DNA of 64,000 nucleotides, taken from contig NW_019774770.1 in assembly GCF_001039355.2 (NCBI RefSeq), positions 372,001-436,000 of the forward strand, written 5' to 3'. The notes below the pieces were generated by a model that saw only the letters and a program-made list of their open reading frames with translations, ran no database searches and was not told where the DNA came from. The DNA is from Lingula anatina (Eukaryota > Brachiopoda > Lingulata > Lingulida > Lingulidae). Positions within the stretch are counted from its first letter, which is position 1. The number at the start of each line of letters is the position of its first letter. Shown one piece after another: positions 12,533-25,800 of this stretch. A program made the position numbers and the translations under genes.

Positions 12533-15500
12533 TTATGACTTTATTTCCATAAGCTCATTAGAGTTATCTTCTTCCATCTCATCCACATTTTGAGTTTTTT
12601 TTCTGGCTCTTTCCCACACATCTGTTGGCTTCTTTAGATGTGCAATTCTCTGGAAAATGAGTCCATTAAACATGTAGTCAAAGGCCAGGCAAAAATGTAC
12701 ACTAAATTTGAGGTTTTAGTAAGAAATAGCCATGTTACTGTGAATTCATACAAAATAGCCATATCTTAAGGAAATGTATACTGCTTCTCTGCATCAATCC
12801 TCTTTTTCTCTTACAATTTCTCTTACATTTTTTCAGTACTTACCTCACGGAGGGTTCCTTTGGTTGTGAGAATACCATAAATCATCACCACTGGTAATGG
12901 GATCAGTGGGAGGGCAGCCAAACACCAGCCCATGTTAGTGGCCCACAGGGGGTACTCATAGTCACCATATTTTGGTGGCTTATATAGGACCAGGCTTGTG
13001 ATCAGGCAAATCTAAAATAAAAAAATAAAAGTTCTTGCTGAGGTCCTGTTCAGTGTGAAAATTATGTAAAGTTGATTCTGCAATTTAAAAAAAAATTTTT
13101 TCAGAATGAATTACTTTAGTTTTATTTTCAGATTACTAACTTGTTCAATTGGAAAGAGTGTTTCAGTTTTCCTTTCCCCTTGTCTTTTTGAAGAAGATTT
13201 TGAGGAGATTGTTGTTTGAAAGGCAAATGATTTTTATTTTCGGTTTTTGGAATACAGAATCAACTTTACCCGTAAAACATGCCTGATCAATAACATCCCC
13301 AGTGCAAACTCAAAAGCAGAGATAAAAAACAAGGCTTTGCAAATGCATATATTGCATTGTTACTGTTTTGTCTCTTAAATAAAATCTTAAAAACTTCAGA
13401 AAAAAAAGAAAACACCAACACCCACATTTCTTTTTCACAAACAAAATTTTGAGTGGAGAGAATTTTAACAAATGGTTAATTTCATGCCATACGGGGACAC
13501 CATGAATCAGTAGATATTCCAGGTTATAAAAATGTTGAATCAGCTTATTTAAAAAAAGAAAGAAAAAATTAGGAATTAAAAAGGATTAGAAAAACTTCAT
13601 GTTTCAAGATGTACATGTGGGGTACCAACAACATAGCTGTGCCTCCACCAAGCTGGCGCCAGGCTCGACACATCCTGATATGGTATATGTGGCCCCAACA
13701 TCTAAAGTTTTCTGCTGCTTATCAAACAATAGATGTTGGGGAATTGTTGAGGTATGTTAGCATGAGGTGTAGGACAACTATGGTTATATTTGCAATCTTG
13801 TTCCTGTTTGCAACAGGCTATTAACTGTAAGGAAAGAAAAAAAAAACTGCAGGGATCAACTTGCGACTTCTGCACACAGCTTTACCAGAGTGGTTTATCT
13901 TTTAAGCATTTATCATAGTTATTACACACTACTTCAGCGCATATGTTACCACACCCTGCATTCTCTTACCACCAGCAAAAGGGGCGTAACTGTGTACCAA
14001 CAGTATTTCCACAACGACGTGGGTCTGTATCCAATCATCATTTCTATGTCTCCGTAAAGTCTCTCCGCACCTGCGGCAGAGAGTCATTTATATCCAGCAC
14101 AAAAACAAAGCAATCAGAAAAAATAACCCACAAGGAAAGACTTGGATTGAAATTTTGCTGCTCTGGCGTGCCACTGCCTAGGATCTGAAACTACTTTTAC
14201 AAGTTTTTTTTTTTTTTAAGTGCCGCAGGTGTCTCAAGCAATATTTTGTGATAGGGTGTTTGTTTTAACTGCATAAGAGAAAGATACTTTTCTTTTTGTA
14301 TATAAAACAAGAAGAGTTGGAATATTAAAAGCGAAATAAGTCTTGAAAGTTGAAAGAATTTTAGAGAGAATATCCAAAAAGTTGACAAATCTTGCCTTTG
14401 TTGAACACCTGCTATGCACTAAAAGAGTTGCTGTTTTATTTCTGGCTGAACATGAAGTTAAGTTAATATACGTACTCACTGATACCAAAATTAATTGGTG
14501 CACCCAAATGATACCAGATGAAACTTCAAAAGGAGAATATATATCCAATTAAACACTGAAACAATGGGATATAAACATACTCTTCCACATGATATTAAAG
14601 GCAACTTGTTGGTTAGAATGCAAAGTACTGATATTTTCTATGGATCAAACATAATAATTGTTACAGGTTGTATGGGAAAACTGCATTTTTTCAACAAAAA
14701 AGTGAAGCCAATTAATATGTCTTTATTTGTACATTCAACCATCAAAATATATGCATAGTTTTGATATTAAAATATCCACATTTATTGATTTTTTTCATCT
14801 GCCAAGTTTACAAGTGCATTTCAGATAAAAACCCAATGATTGATCATGTCAATCCCCTGGTAAGCACCAAAGTGATACATGGTGAAGATAACAGTACTTG
14901 CATTATTTTTCATTTATAAAACCATACAATATATACATTTGGAAGTTTCCTTTATACCGCATTGGAAGAGCATTGTATTTAGGACTTTGGGACAGGGGGA
15001 AGTGTGGTATTGTTTATTTTCTTTCGACAAATAATTTCAACATACCAGTTTTTGTACAATTGCTATGCAATTTTTCTAATTTTATGGCCAAATGAAAAAA
15101 AATCATAAAGGAATAAATATAAAGATTAAATAAAGCATGATGAAAATATAGCACATATTGGATATAATCTCCCTTTATATGTAAATATGTGAAAAAAGAC
15201 CACATTTAATGCCCTTCTTTTCTTCACACTTTCATATTTCTTTCTGGTGACAACTTTTTTGCAATGTTTTGGCACAACATGTAAAAATAAGTATCCAGTT
15301 CCTAGTAGTGAAAAACTTAGAACTGGGACGGACCTTGGCTAGTCTTTGTGGCTGATTTCAACTTTGTTATATGCTTATGACTTCTGATGTGAGATTTTAT
15401 GAAAAAAAGTATAATTTATAAAAAAAGGTTTATTTTATTTAAATTTTTTTTTGGTTACACAACAAATGGGAGAATAAAACACAGTTCCAAATTTGGTGTT

Positions 15501-16710
15501 CAGAAAAAAATGTTGTTTGTATTGAACAGGTTTTGTAAAAAAAAAAAAAAATACAACCTATGACTATAACCCAGAGTTTCTCTCTGCATTTTTTTAAACA
15601 TAGCTGTATCTAAAGAATTATCATTAATAAAAAAAATAGAATTTTTAGCATTTTATGAATGGCGTAACCACATAGGATAGAACTGTTACAAACAAACTGG
15701 AAAATTTCACTCTTTATTATGTGTTGATAGTCAAAAAAGAAACTTTTATTTTATGTATTGGGCAGTCGTAGCTGTTAGGAGAGTGATGCTTAAAAAGGGG
15801 TTTTAAAATTTTCAGAATTATATTTTCATATAGAATATATGTTTGTCTTTTTGTTTTGAAATTATTAACCTTATTAAAATTGCAGAACAAAGAATAGAGT
15901 CTGTACATTGAAGTAACTCATAATTGTTAAGGGTAAGGAGAGCACATTTGCTAACTTTCATGTTAAAACTTTGAAGCTTGCTAGTTTAAGCTCATAATTG
16001 AGCCCTTACTACTGCACTATTAGAGACCATTCCCAGAGACTGTCGTACTAACTTTGGATCGATCTATCTCCGAGGGGGTTCTCACTAAATTGCTATCAAC
16101 TTAAGCGGCTTAAATGTCTCGCATGCCCACTGAAACTGTTAGAGGGTAATTAACTATCGTTTAGCAGTTACAGTAGGCATGCCAGACATATAAACCGTTT
16201 AAGCTTAAAGCAATTTAGTGAGAAACCCCTTGGAGATGGATCGATCCAGTTAGATTGAACTAGGCATGGGAACCCAGTCTTACATATAGTTTACCTGACA
16301 CTCTAGAAAAGGCTAAAAAGGCATATAAGATGGAAATAAAATGCAAAGAAAGAAACTCAAGAAAAGACACTGATAATGTCAAAATGAAGATTTAATTCTT
16401 CCTTAAACTCTGAAATAAAAATGCAATTTTCAAGGATTAGCTCTGATGACCACTGAGTATAAATTCACTGATCCTGAGCCATATAAGCAGGGGCCAATTC
16501 AGAGATATTTTATGACAGTCTTCCAAATTATATTTGTTGAAACATCCTTCATTTTTGACTGTCTTCAGACAGCAAAAATTTTATGTCTGTCAATGTAAAC
16601 TAAAAAAATTCTGACCGTCCCTGAAGACCCAGGAGACTACTCCTGTTTGCCTCTGATATAAGATTAAAAAGTATAAATAATGTGGATAAAAAGGGCTATA
16701 AATTTTTTAA

Positions 16711-16760
<50 letters not shown>

Positions 16761-16764
16761 NNNN

Positions 16765-16834
<70 letters not shown>

Positions 16835-19800
16835 TGGGGTTATGTGGCATATGGCATATGGGTTCAGTGAATAACCTCAGAGTCTGCTGTTGTTGCAACT
16901 TTTCTGAAAAAGAATGGATCAGCTTAAATGCATATGTAGTGATATTTTTCTTGCTGAAAATGTATCAATTTGCTCATTCATGCCTCTCTTACAATACAGG
17001 ACATACATTGCATAACTCTATAAAACCTGTGTAATAGACTTCTTAAAATATTTTCAATCATTATTAGTAGATTATCACTGGTCTGGATATATTTTTCAAA
17101 ATGAAATTGCCACAAATAACCTATTCACATGAATATTTTGAAGAATCAATCAATTTTTTTTAATTGGAGAAACTATTTTTCTGTCCAAGGTCGAAAAATA
17201 TCACTATATATTCATACAAATAGAAATAACTCTTGATTTTTAATGTAAAATAATCAGAAGCTTGACAATGTTACTTACTCCATCTCAAGCTTGTTATTTT
17301 CTGTGACTAAACACTCTGAAGACCCTAAGGGTTCAATTAAATGTAGTAAAATGGAAGTAAGAAGAGAGGAAGCATGTGTCTTACCATAGACATATGATAT
17401 CACCAAGCATTCACTGAGTGCCAAGACTGCCACAGGAACAGCTGCAGAGTACCAATCAAGAACTTGAAAAACATAGACACCTCCCTATGAATACATATAA
17501 AAAACTTCAAAAACCTGAATTTTCCTTTTTTATTTTTTTTTTAGAAATCTCTTTTAATTTGTAAAATTAGACAGTGATACCATGTCTGAATTGGGTCACA
17601 AAGCAGGTCATCAAAGTTGAACTACGTAGTGTTTTTAAGGTAACTAACAGCAAATGCACTGTACACCATGGGTCAAGAAGATGCAAGTGCTATTAACAAG
17701 TGCAATGCATTATCGGAAGAATCATACATTTGCTGCAGTGGTGTATTGGTATCTTACTTATGCTATGGTGAATGTGAAAAATTAGACCCCATTCCCATAG
17801 ACACCATCGGTCTACGTGGATCGACCCAACTCTGCGGGGACTCTTGCCAAATGCTAACAGCTTTACTGAATGACATGCCTCCTCTTGTTTCCAACACCAG
17901 GAGCTAAAAGGTGTGTCATTTGATCAGTTAAGCTGAATGTTGTCCCCGTAGAGTCCCCGCAGAGTTGGGTCGATCCATGTAGATTGATGGTGTTTATGGG
18001 AAAGGGGCCTTACACAGAGATGTGGCATGACATGCATGTATGCAAGATAAACCACATCCGTGCTTTGTTCTTAACATTCCCTGTGGTATAAGAAGCAATT
18101 TTAGACTAACAGAATGCTTACATTGGTAATACAGGGAAGTCCAAGCAGCATGAGAACAATACAAATTCCAGCAGTACACAGCATTCTTTTCTTCATCAGG
18201 TATTTACCACCAGATTCTATGAGACCTGTGGACAGTGTCTCCATCATACCAAACTATGATGGAAAAGATAATCAATGATAAATCAAATCAAATTAAGTGC
18301 ATGGAGAAGTAGCTGTAGAATACACACACACATGAAATAAATGACAATAATAACAATTTAAAAAAAAACCAAATAATATCTACATCTATAATAATAAAGA
18401 TATTTTCTGATACAAATATAGTGAAATAAAAAGACTGTGGCTACCCCTACTAATACTGTAGGACAGCTGGCATTAGAAAGACAATTTGATAAATTCTTGG
18501 CTAACAAATTCATAATTGGCCCAGTACCAATTTCTGTTAGAAAAAGATAAGTGCATGAGTGGGTTTTCATATTTTAAGTTGTCATATGTTAGTTTAACCT
18601 CACAGTGCACACATACCTGTGTATCCAAGCCAATGGTCAGCAACATCAAAAAGAAGAGAACTGCCCAGATAGGGGACATTGGCAGGCGGGATATGGCCTC
18701 AGGGTAGGCTACAAATACTAGGCCAGGACCTAAACATTAATTAACATGGGTTTGTCAATATATGATTTAAATACTGTATTTGTGGTGTTTATATTTTTTA
18801 AAAATCTGTTCACCTATTCATTTATTAATTCATTATTTACAAGCACTTATTTATTTATATATCCTTTCATTTTTGTATTCTTTTATGTTCTTAGTTTCTC
18901 GTTTATGTCAACAGGAACTCTTTATGTATAGGAAAACAACATGCATTCATTTCTAATTTGACATTTTGAATGCAGTTAATGTTAATCTGTTAAACTGATT
19001 GCATTATGTGAGGGACCCCATAGTGAGGCCCTACGTAGACTGATAGTTTCAATGGGAACAAGCCTTAAACGTTTGCTTACCTGAGGTGATAACTTTGTCC
19101 ACTGGCAGATTGGCTTCCTTTGCCATAAAACCAATGATAGAGAACACCACAAACCCTGCGTAGAAACTTGTTCCACAGTTTATAAGTGGAATCATCAGAG
19201 CATCCCTACAATGATATCAACTACATGTATTAAATATCAGAAACAAGGGAAAAGAGTACATATCACAGGCCGTATATGGGGTTGCTAATGCATGAGTTTG
19301 TGTGATAAAATTTAACATGTTTAAGAAATGATCAGTACAGTGTGCTGGCCAATTCAAAATAAAACTTGGTTTGAAAACAAATGGAGTTTGTTTTTGTTGC
19401 CTGAAGACATCACTTGCTTAGTCTAAAAACAGTATCGATGTTTTGGTGTCTTTTGAAGCATCCTTGGGAGACAAATGGACGGTTAATTTTTTAATTTACT
19501 TTCTTTCCTCTGGTATGCTTAACAACATTTCGCAAAAGACATTCAATTGAGACAAGGTTCTTATCTTTACAAAATGTACAAGTATGAATTTAAGTTTTCC
19601 CTTACCTGTAACAGTTGTGGTGGAATCGGTTGAAACTAGCCATGGTAATAAGACCTCCCCATGCCACCCCCACGGAGTAGAAGATCTGTAGGCATGCTTC
19701 AACCCATACCTGAAGAAATACATGTCAAAATAAATACATGCAAAATGCAGGATTCTTGGAAATCCCACACGAAGGCCTTAATTTAATCATCATGCACGCA

Positions 19801-22800
19801 ATCACTACTAGTATGCTGTATCCATAGAAATATGATTCATTAAAACCTTGACAGATTTCCTGCAAAATCCACTCCAGTCACCCTGAGCTTCAGAGCTCAC
19901 TTGACACTAACCTTTTCACTGTAGCCTATCTCCATCGTGTCAAGTAACCTCTGACGAAAATAGTTTGACCTAGTTTATATAAGCCAATCGAATCTGATCA
20001 GAGGTTACTTGACACGATGGAGATAGGCTACAGTGAAAAGGTTAGTGTCAAGTGAGCTCTGAAGCTCAGGGTGACTCCAGTACAACCATTGTTCTGCTTC
20101 TGCCGACTCTATATGTGCAAAGAGATGTAGAGAACCTTCTCTTTATACTTCTCTTTGTTACGTGTATCTGTCTGACCACAATGACAGCTAGTAGTCTGTT
20201 AGAATTATTGTATCGGCCTACTTTATACTTTATTTTTGTATACAGTTTTAAGAGGCCCCTGAGAGTATACCGGTATGTTAAGCGTGACCTAAAATACAGG
20301 GTGCCCCAGTGCGGTTTGTATTGCTCGCACATGTACATGTAGGTAATCGTTTTGTTTATCTCATTTTGTAATGATGTTGAAATCAAAGCATGCTTAAATC
20401 AATTATGTGCCTTTGTTTTCAAGCAATTGCATTCGGTTTGTGGTAATTCAGTCTGATCCAACAGCTCAACAGCGCAGTATTAACTCTAAGGGTGTTTTCC
20501 CAGAGATTTAGATCGATCCAGGGATTAAGATTTAGATCGACCTAACTCCCTGGGGGTTCACCCAAAATTGCAGTCAGCCGAGCGCGCACCATAGTTAATT
20601 ACCCCCTTACAGCTTTCAGTAGGCGGGACAGACGCTTAAGCCGGCCAAGCTGACAGTAATCTAGTGAGACTCCCCACAGGGATAGATCGATCTAAAATCT
20701 ATAGAAATGGGGTCTAAGAGGCCCAAGTTACATATGACGACTTTTTAGGTCTATATCTTGCATTGATCCATATGGTGCTTTTTATTGATGAAAACATACA
20801 TTTCTTATGCGTCTAATTGCATCTTTCTTACCCTCACGCCTTGGCACCGTAATACATGTATATCTGACATGAAAAGAACTGACTCTGTTTATTTCCATTC
20901 TGAATGGCATTTTGTTTCGTTAATCAGGATTGACTACAAAAATCCAGTCACTTTCAGATTCTCTCACACTTATGATAATACTAACAACTCGCTTACAAAC
21001 GAGATTAAGGTAAATTAGATTTGCCATAATTAAAACGCACCTTAAAGTCGGCGAGTCTGTTGAAGTCCGGTTTGAGGTAGAAGATCACTCCATCGATAGC
21101 CCCCGGGAGCAGGGCGCCACGGATCAGAAGTATGGTCAGCATGAGGTAAGGCAGGGTGGCCGTTACGTATACAACCTGCAAGTGAGAGATAATATTATTG
21201 ATTTTATTCATTTTAAGTCACGAAAAAATGTGTTCAGAAAACTATAGCTATAAAAGGCCCGGGTTAAAAATACTTTGCTCATATCTTGTATTGATCCACT
21301 GGCAGCGGGCGAATCGGGAGGAATATATTCAACACTTAATGATGCGTAACATGGCTTTTGCTTTCTGTTCTCTAGCGGATTGGTTATATTTCATGTGTAT
21401 GGGCATTAACTGCGCTAAGTTTTTCATTATGATGAGCTCAACGACTTTGAAATATTAAAACACTGATAATGATTTTTTTTTTCATTTCAACCAAATTTGA
21501 CTTCACCGAAACACTACATTCCAATTTATTTATTATTGCATGATAATAGACGTATCCTCTATCTTGCCGACATATCGGAGGCATATATGAATACCCCTGT
21601 GCGTCATTATCGCTGTAAAATGACGAAAGCTCCCTATTGCAACGAGTAACAGTATAGTTTTTTTTTAGAATCCCAAATTCCTTGCTTCATTATCCGTAAT
21701 ATGTTAAAATTGGGTAAAATGATGGGGGGATATCACAGTATGTAACACAATTTTTTTTTAGATTTTACATATACAATATTTAATACCGTTTGTTCGTCTT
21801 ATCTTGTTTTTTATTCTCAACCAGTGCACTGATGCCAAAATTTTTGGTCTTGCAGCAGGTGTAGTGGTGGCAATAACCACCACCATTGGTAGAGCTATTA
21901 ATCAAATAGTATAGCCCATTTTTCCCTCTGTGTGATATATTTCGTTTTTGTCATATATCTTTGATGAACAATTACAGAAATCGATTTTAGCTTCTGCCAA
22001 CTTCCCAAAACGCTTGAGTCTATGTCAGCAGTGGTGGCCGAGTTGCCAATTTCTTTTCGCTGAAATGTGTGAATTGTTGACTGCAAGGATATTTTGTTAT
22101 GGCATTTAGAAATCACGTAACAGGCAACGTACAAAAACATTTGTCAACCGCAGGGTTCCTATTACTGTTAAAATTGAAAATATTTTGCCATATTTAAGAC
22201 AACCCAGCTGGGGGACACATGAGGCTTATCACCTAAACCCAATAAAGAGGTGCAAATCATGTCTCAGGCACGCTCTTTAAAATATTTAGTGCACGGATTA
22301 GAAACTATGTTTGATTATTTTACGGTTCCACATGAAGAAGTGCGTATCACAGTTCAATTCATCTTCTAACACCGAAAAGGAACCTACGTTAGTGTCACAA
22401 ATGGAAAACTTTCAACTGCGGAAACGTTTTACTCACTATGAAAATTCGATGAGCACATGTATTGTTCTTTAATTTTTAACCTATAAGAATAACGTCGAAT
22501 AGAACTATTTTTTTTAGTTTGTTTGGATTTAAAATAAGGTATTTGAGATGTTCTGTGCATTTTATTTTTAGAAATTATACAATGCTGCCGAGCATAAAAT
22601 CATTTCGTATTAAATATGATAAAAATTCGTTTTTACTTGAATTGAAGGGGCTTTTGAACTGGGGTCTTATGTCCTTGGCTATTGCCTCTCATATTGGATG
22701 CTATTTTGGATTTCTAAGTTTTTTAAAATACCGACGAAAAATTTAACTACCAGAATCGATCTGCTTAGCATAGTAACTGAAATAAGAAATATGAACCAAG

Positions 22801-25800
22801 ATACGAGCAAAATGGAAGGGGTTTTTGATAAAAATCACTGGTGGCAATATTAGTTTCTTCAAATATAGCGACATTTAAAACACAAAGTAAAATGATATGA
22901 ACAGTGAGCCAACGGCAGTATACAAATATCGATTCACGTCTAAGTTTTCGAATTTACTGGCTTCAATTTCGAATTGAAAATTGATAACCACAATAACCTT
23001 CACAATCTTCACAAGTCCACAATAACCTTACCTTTCCCGATGATTTCACTCCCTTACACAAACACAAGAATGTAATGACCCAGGCGCCCGCGAGACACAG
23101 CACCAACTGCCAGCGGACACTTCCTGGGTGTTCAATTCCCTTAGAAATCTCCAAGACATTAAACCTGGAATTCAAATCAATAGTGCTTTAAAACGTTTTT
23201 TTTTACCTATAATTCCCTTAGAAATCTCCAAGATATTAAACCTGGAATTTAATTCAATAGTGCTTTAAAAAGTTTTTTTACCTACAGCGCAGCCAAGCAA
23301 GTCTAAAGGTAGCAGGTTTCTAACATTTTGCAAGCTTTCCTAATAGGAGCAATAACGGCCTACACGAAAAAAATATATGTACAGAAATAGGAACTCACTC
23401 CCAAAACTCCTCAGCCGGAGTCACCAGTTTCTTGGTGACGTTCTCAACAGTTAACTCCGTGATGGATTCGTTGAAGGTGCTGTTCTCACCGCCTCTTTGC
23501 ACACACCATTCCGTGTTCCAGTCATTGTTGCAAGATTTCCAGGGCACCTCCGACTGGAAGGACATTCCGAAGAAGTAGAGCGTCCAGGCCAAGATGACAT
23601 TATAATAGATGCAGCATATTCCAGAAACGATCACCATCCCATAGCCAATGCCTAAAATTTAACCGTAAGAAAAAATGATAACAATAACCATTTTAAGTCT
23701 AAACCCCATAAAATGCTTAGCAGACTTTCAAGAATGATAAAATATTGATTGCAATAAAAACTAAATTATTGGACTAAAATTGGATTAAAAGAGTTATTCT
23801 TATGTTTAAAAATATGATACTTAAAACATAACATTTTAAACTTTTTGAAATTTAATTTTGAAAATGACAAGCGCTCACATCAAAACAAGAGTTTGTTCAC
23901 TACGCAAATTGTAAAAAACAGCATAATTTTTGGAAAAATGGTCGGATCAAGCTGATATTCGAACTCGACCTGTATTTTACTAATATTTGTCGGTCCTGTA
24001 AGTTTGAAGACAAAAGGTCAAACGGTTATCTATTCATTGTGTTATCTCTGAAAGAGCACGTCGACGACACCGACTCCGACGACAGACGGAGGTGATGGCT
24101 ATATGTACTGACACTGTCTGTACATAAAAACAAATAAATGCATAAACTAATGTTCAAAGTCGATTTCACGAACAATTTTAATGGGCTTGATGGAGAATTG
24201 TGAAAATGCATGTTCCCTCGCCTAAAGCCCCCTTTACACTGGGCGGCGTCCTTTTTGCGTCCAGCAGTACGGCCCCATTTGAGAGTTAAAAAATTATAAT
24301 ACTTACCGTGCTGACAACTGGCCGATCATTGAGCATTCATTCTGATACAAAATCAATGCTCGTGTCTCCTTATTAAGACCACAGCGATGCCAAATTTCAT
24401 GGTTGCAGAAAGGACGCAGAAAGGGCGCCGGCCAGTGTAAAGGGGGTATAAGTAAAGAATTATGTTTGACACGAGATGATGCAGATGTGAGACACCCCAA
24501 GTTCTTAACCGCAAACTATCAGTGAATTCTGCACAAGTTATGCCTAGACCGATTCGGCAACAACTGTCCAAAATGTGGCCACTGTGTGGTAGACTAACGT
24601 ATATTCATGTCATAAGCACCACTTGTCATCGCACACTGAGACAAACATCAACAACTGGCCGTCATCACTTGTCATGAAGATAACTGGCATATAATTACGC
24701 CTCTCTTATATCTACAATACATTTTGGCGGCAACGTGCATGGCAAAGCAGGCATGATGATTGATGGTGTTTTCGCATGGCTTAGCTCACAGGGTAAATTT
24801 ATTCTAACGCTGACTCAAAATTTCACCTCGAGGTGATGGGTATGGTATTTGGATAAATGGTTTTGACAGCCAGAAAGGTTAGGTACACATCTAGTGAAAT
24901 GTTCTGAAGATTTTATATTTAATCACATTTTTTTTTCGGATTGAATTTTTAGATTTAACCCACCCCCATAGTATAAACCACACAACGTAATCAAATTCAC
25001 CCGTGTGCTTTTAAGCAAATAGATATTCACCAGAGATACCTTAAATGTGCAGGGATGAACGGAGTGGGACAGTTTTATGCAAATATTTGGTTACTAGAAA
25101 GCCTGACTGTTATCTTTTGAGCAGTCGAAAGCTCAAACCTTAGGCAAGTTCAAATATATATTTCAACCATTTTCTGTGGAAACAGATTTTCTAGGATGAA
25201 TACCTGTCCCTAGCCAGTTCTGAGAACCAGAGCCAACACCAATACAAAAATACAAAACAAAGCATCTACGCACAATTTTAAGTAATCTTGGCAGGGTTCC
25301 TGACACAGTTTTCGCTATGGGAGTCCGTTGTATGACTCAAAATATGTTAATCCATACATACTGTTGTTTATGTGGTGTAGATTGCGGACAGCGTTTTTTT
25401 TACGAAGGTAATAAGACGACCTGATCGTATTACCTTTAAATAGCGGGCTAGCGCTCCATATGGAAAGGGGGCTACAGCGTGAAAACTGCCCAATGGACAA
25501 CTCCATGAAGTACAGAGGAATCCCACACAGGAACATAAACATGAAGTATGGGATCAGGAACGCGCCTGAAACGAGAACACAAATTGTTTTTATGTTATGC
25601 ACTTTTGATCTTCCTTAACGGCTCAGTGCTTCACAAATACATAATGAAGAAAAAAACCTATATGCATGTAGAATTACCGCTTTGTAGATACGTGCTACCT
25701 GATCTATGCCGACACTGGTCAGAGCTTCAAAATGCATCCATTTCATTACGCTTCACAAATTCAAGAAAATCTTACTTTTTGAGCACCAAATTCTAAATCT

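Noticed and set aside
20052-20342. 96-codon plus-strand open frame
   Set aside because: It begins inside the hAT-like MITE and runs into unique intron sequence; no homology.
21835-21912. Short plus-strand hydrophobic frame with Ala/Val/Thr-rich run
   Set aside because: It is too short and isolated in a gene A intron, with no start or exon structure to support it.
22519-22746. 75-codon plus-strand open frame with a hydrophobic stretch
   Set aside because: It lies in a gene A intron with AT-rich chance composition, no family signature and no splice partners.
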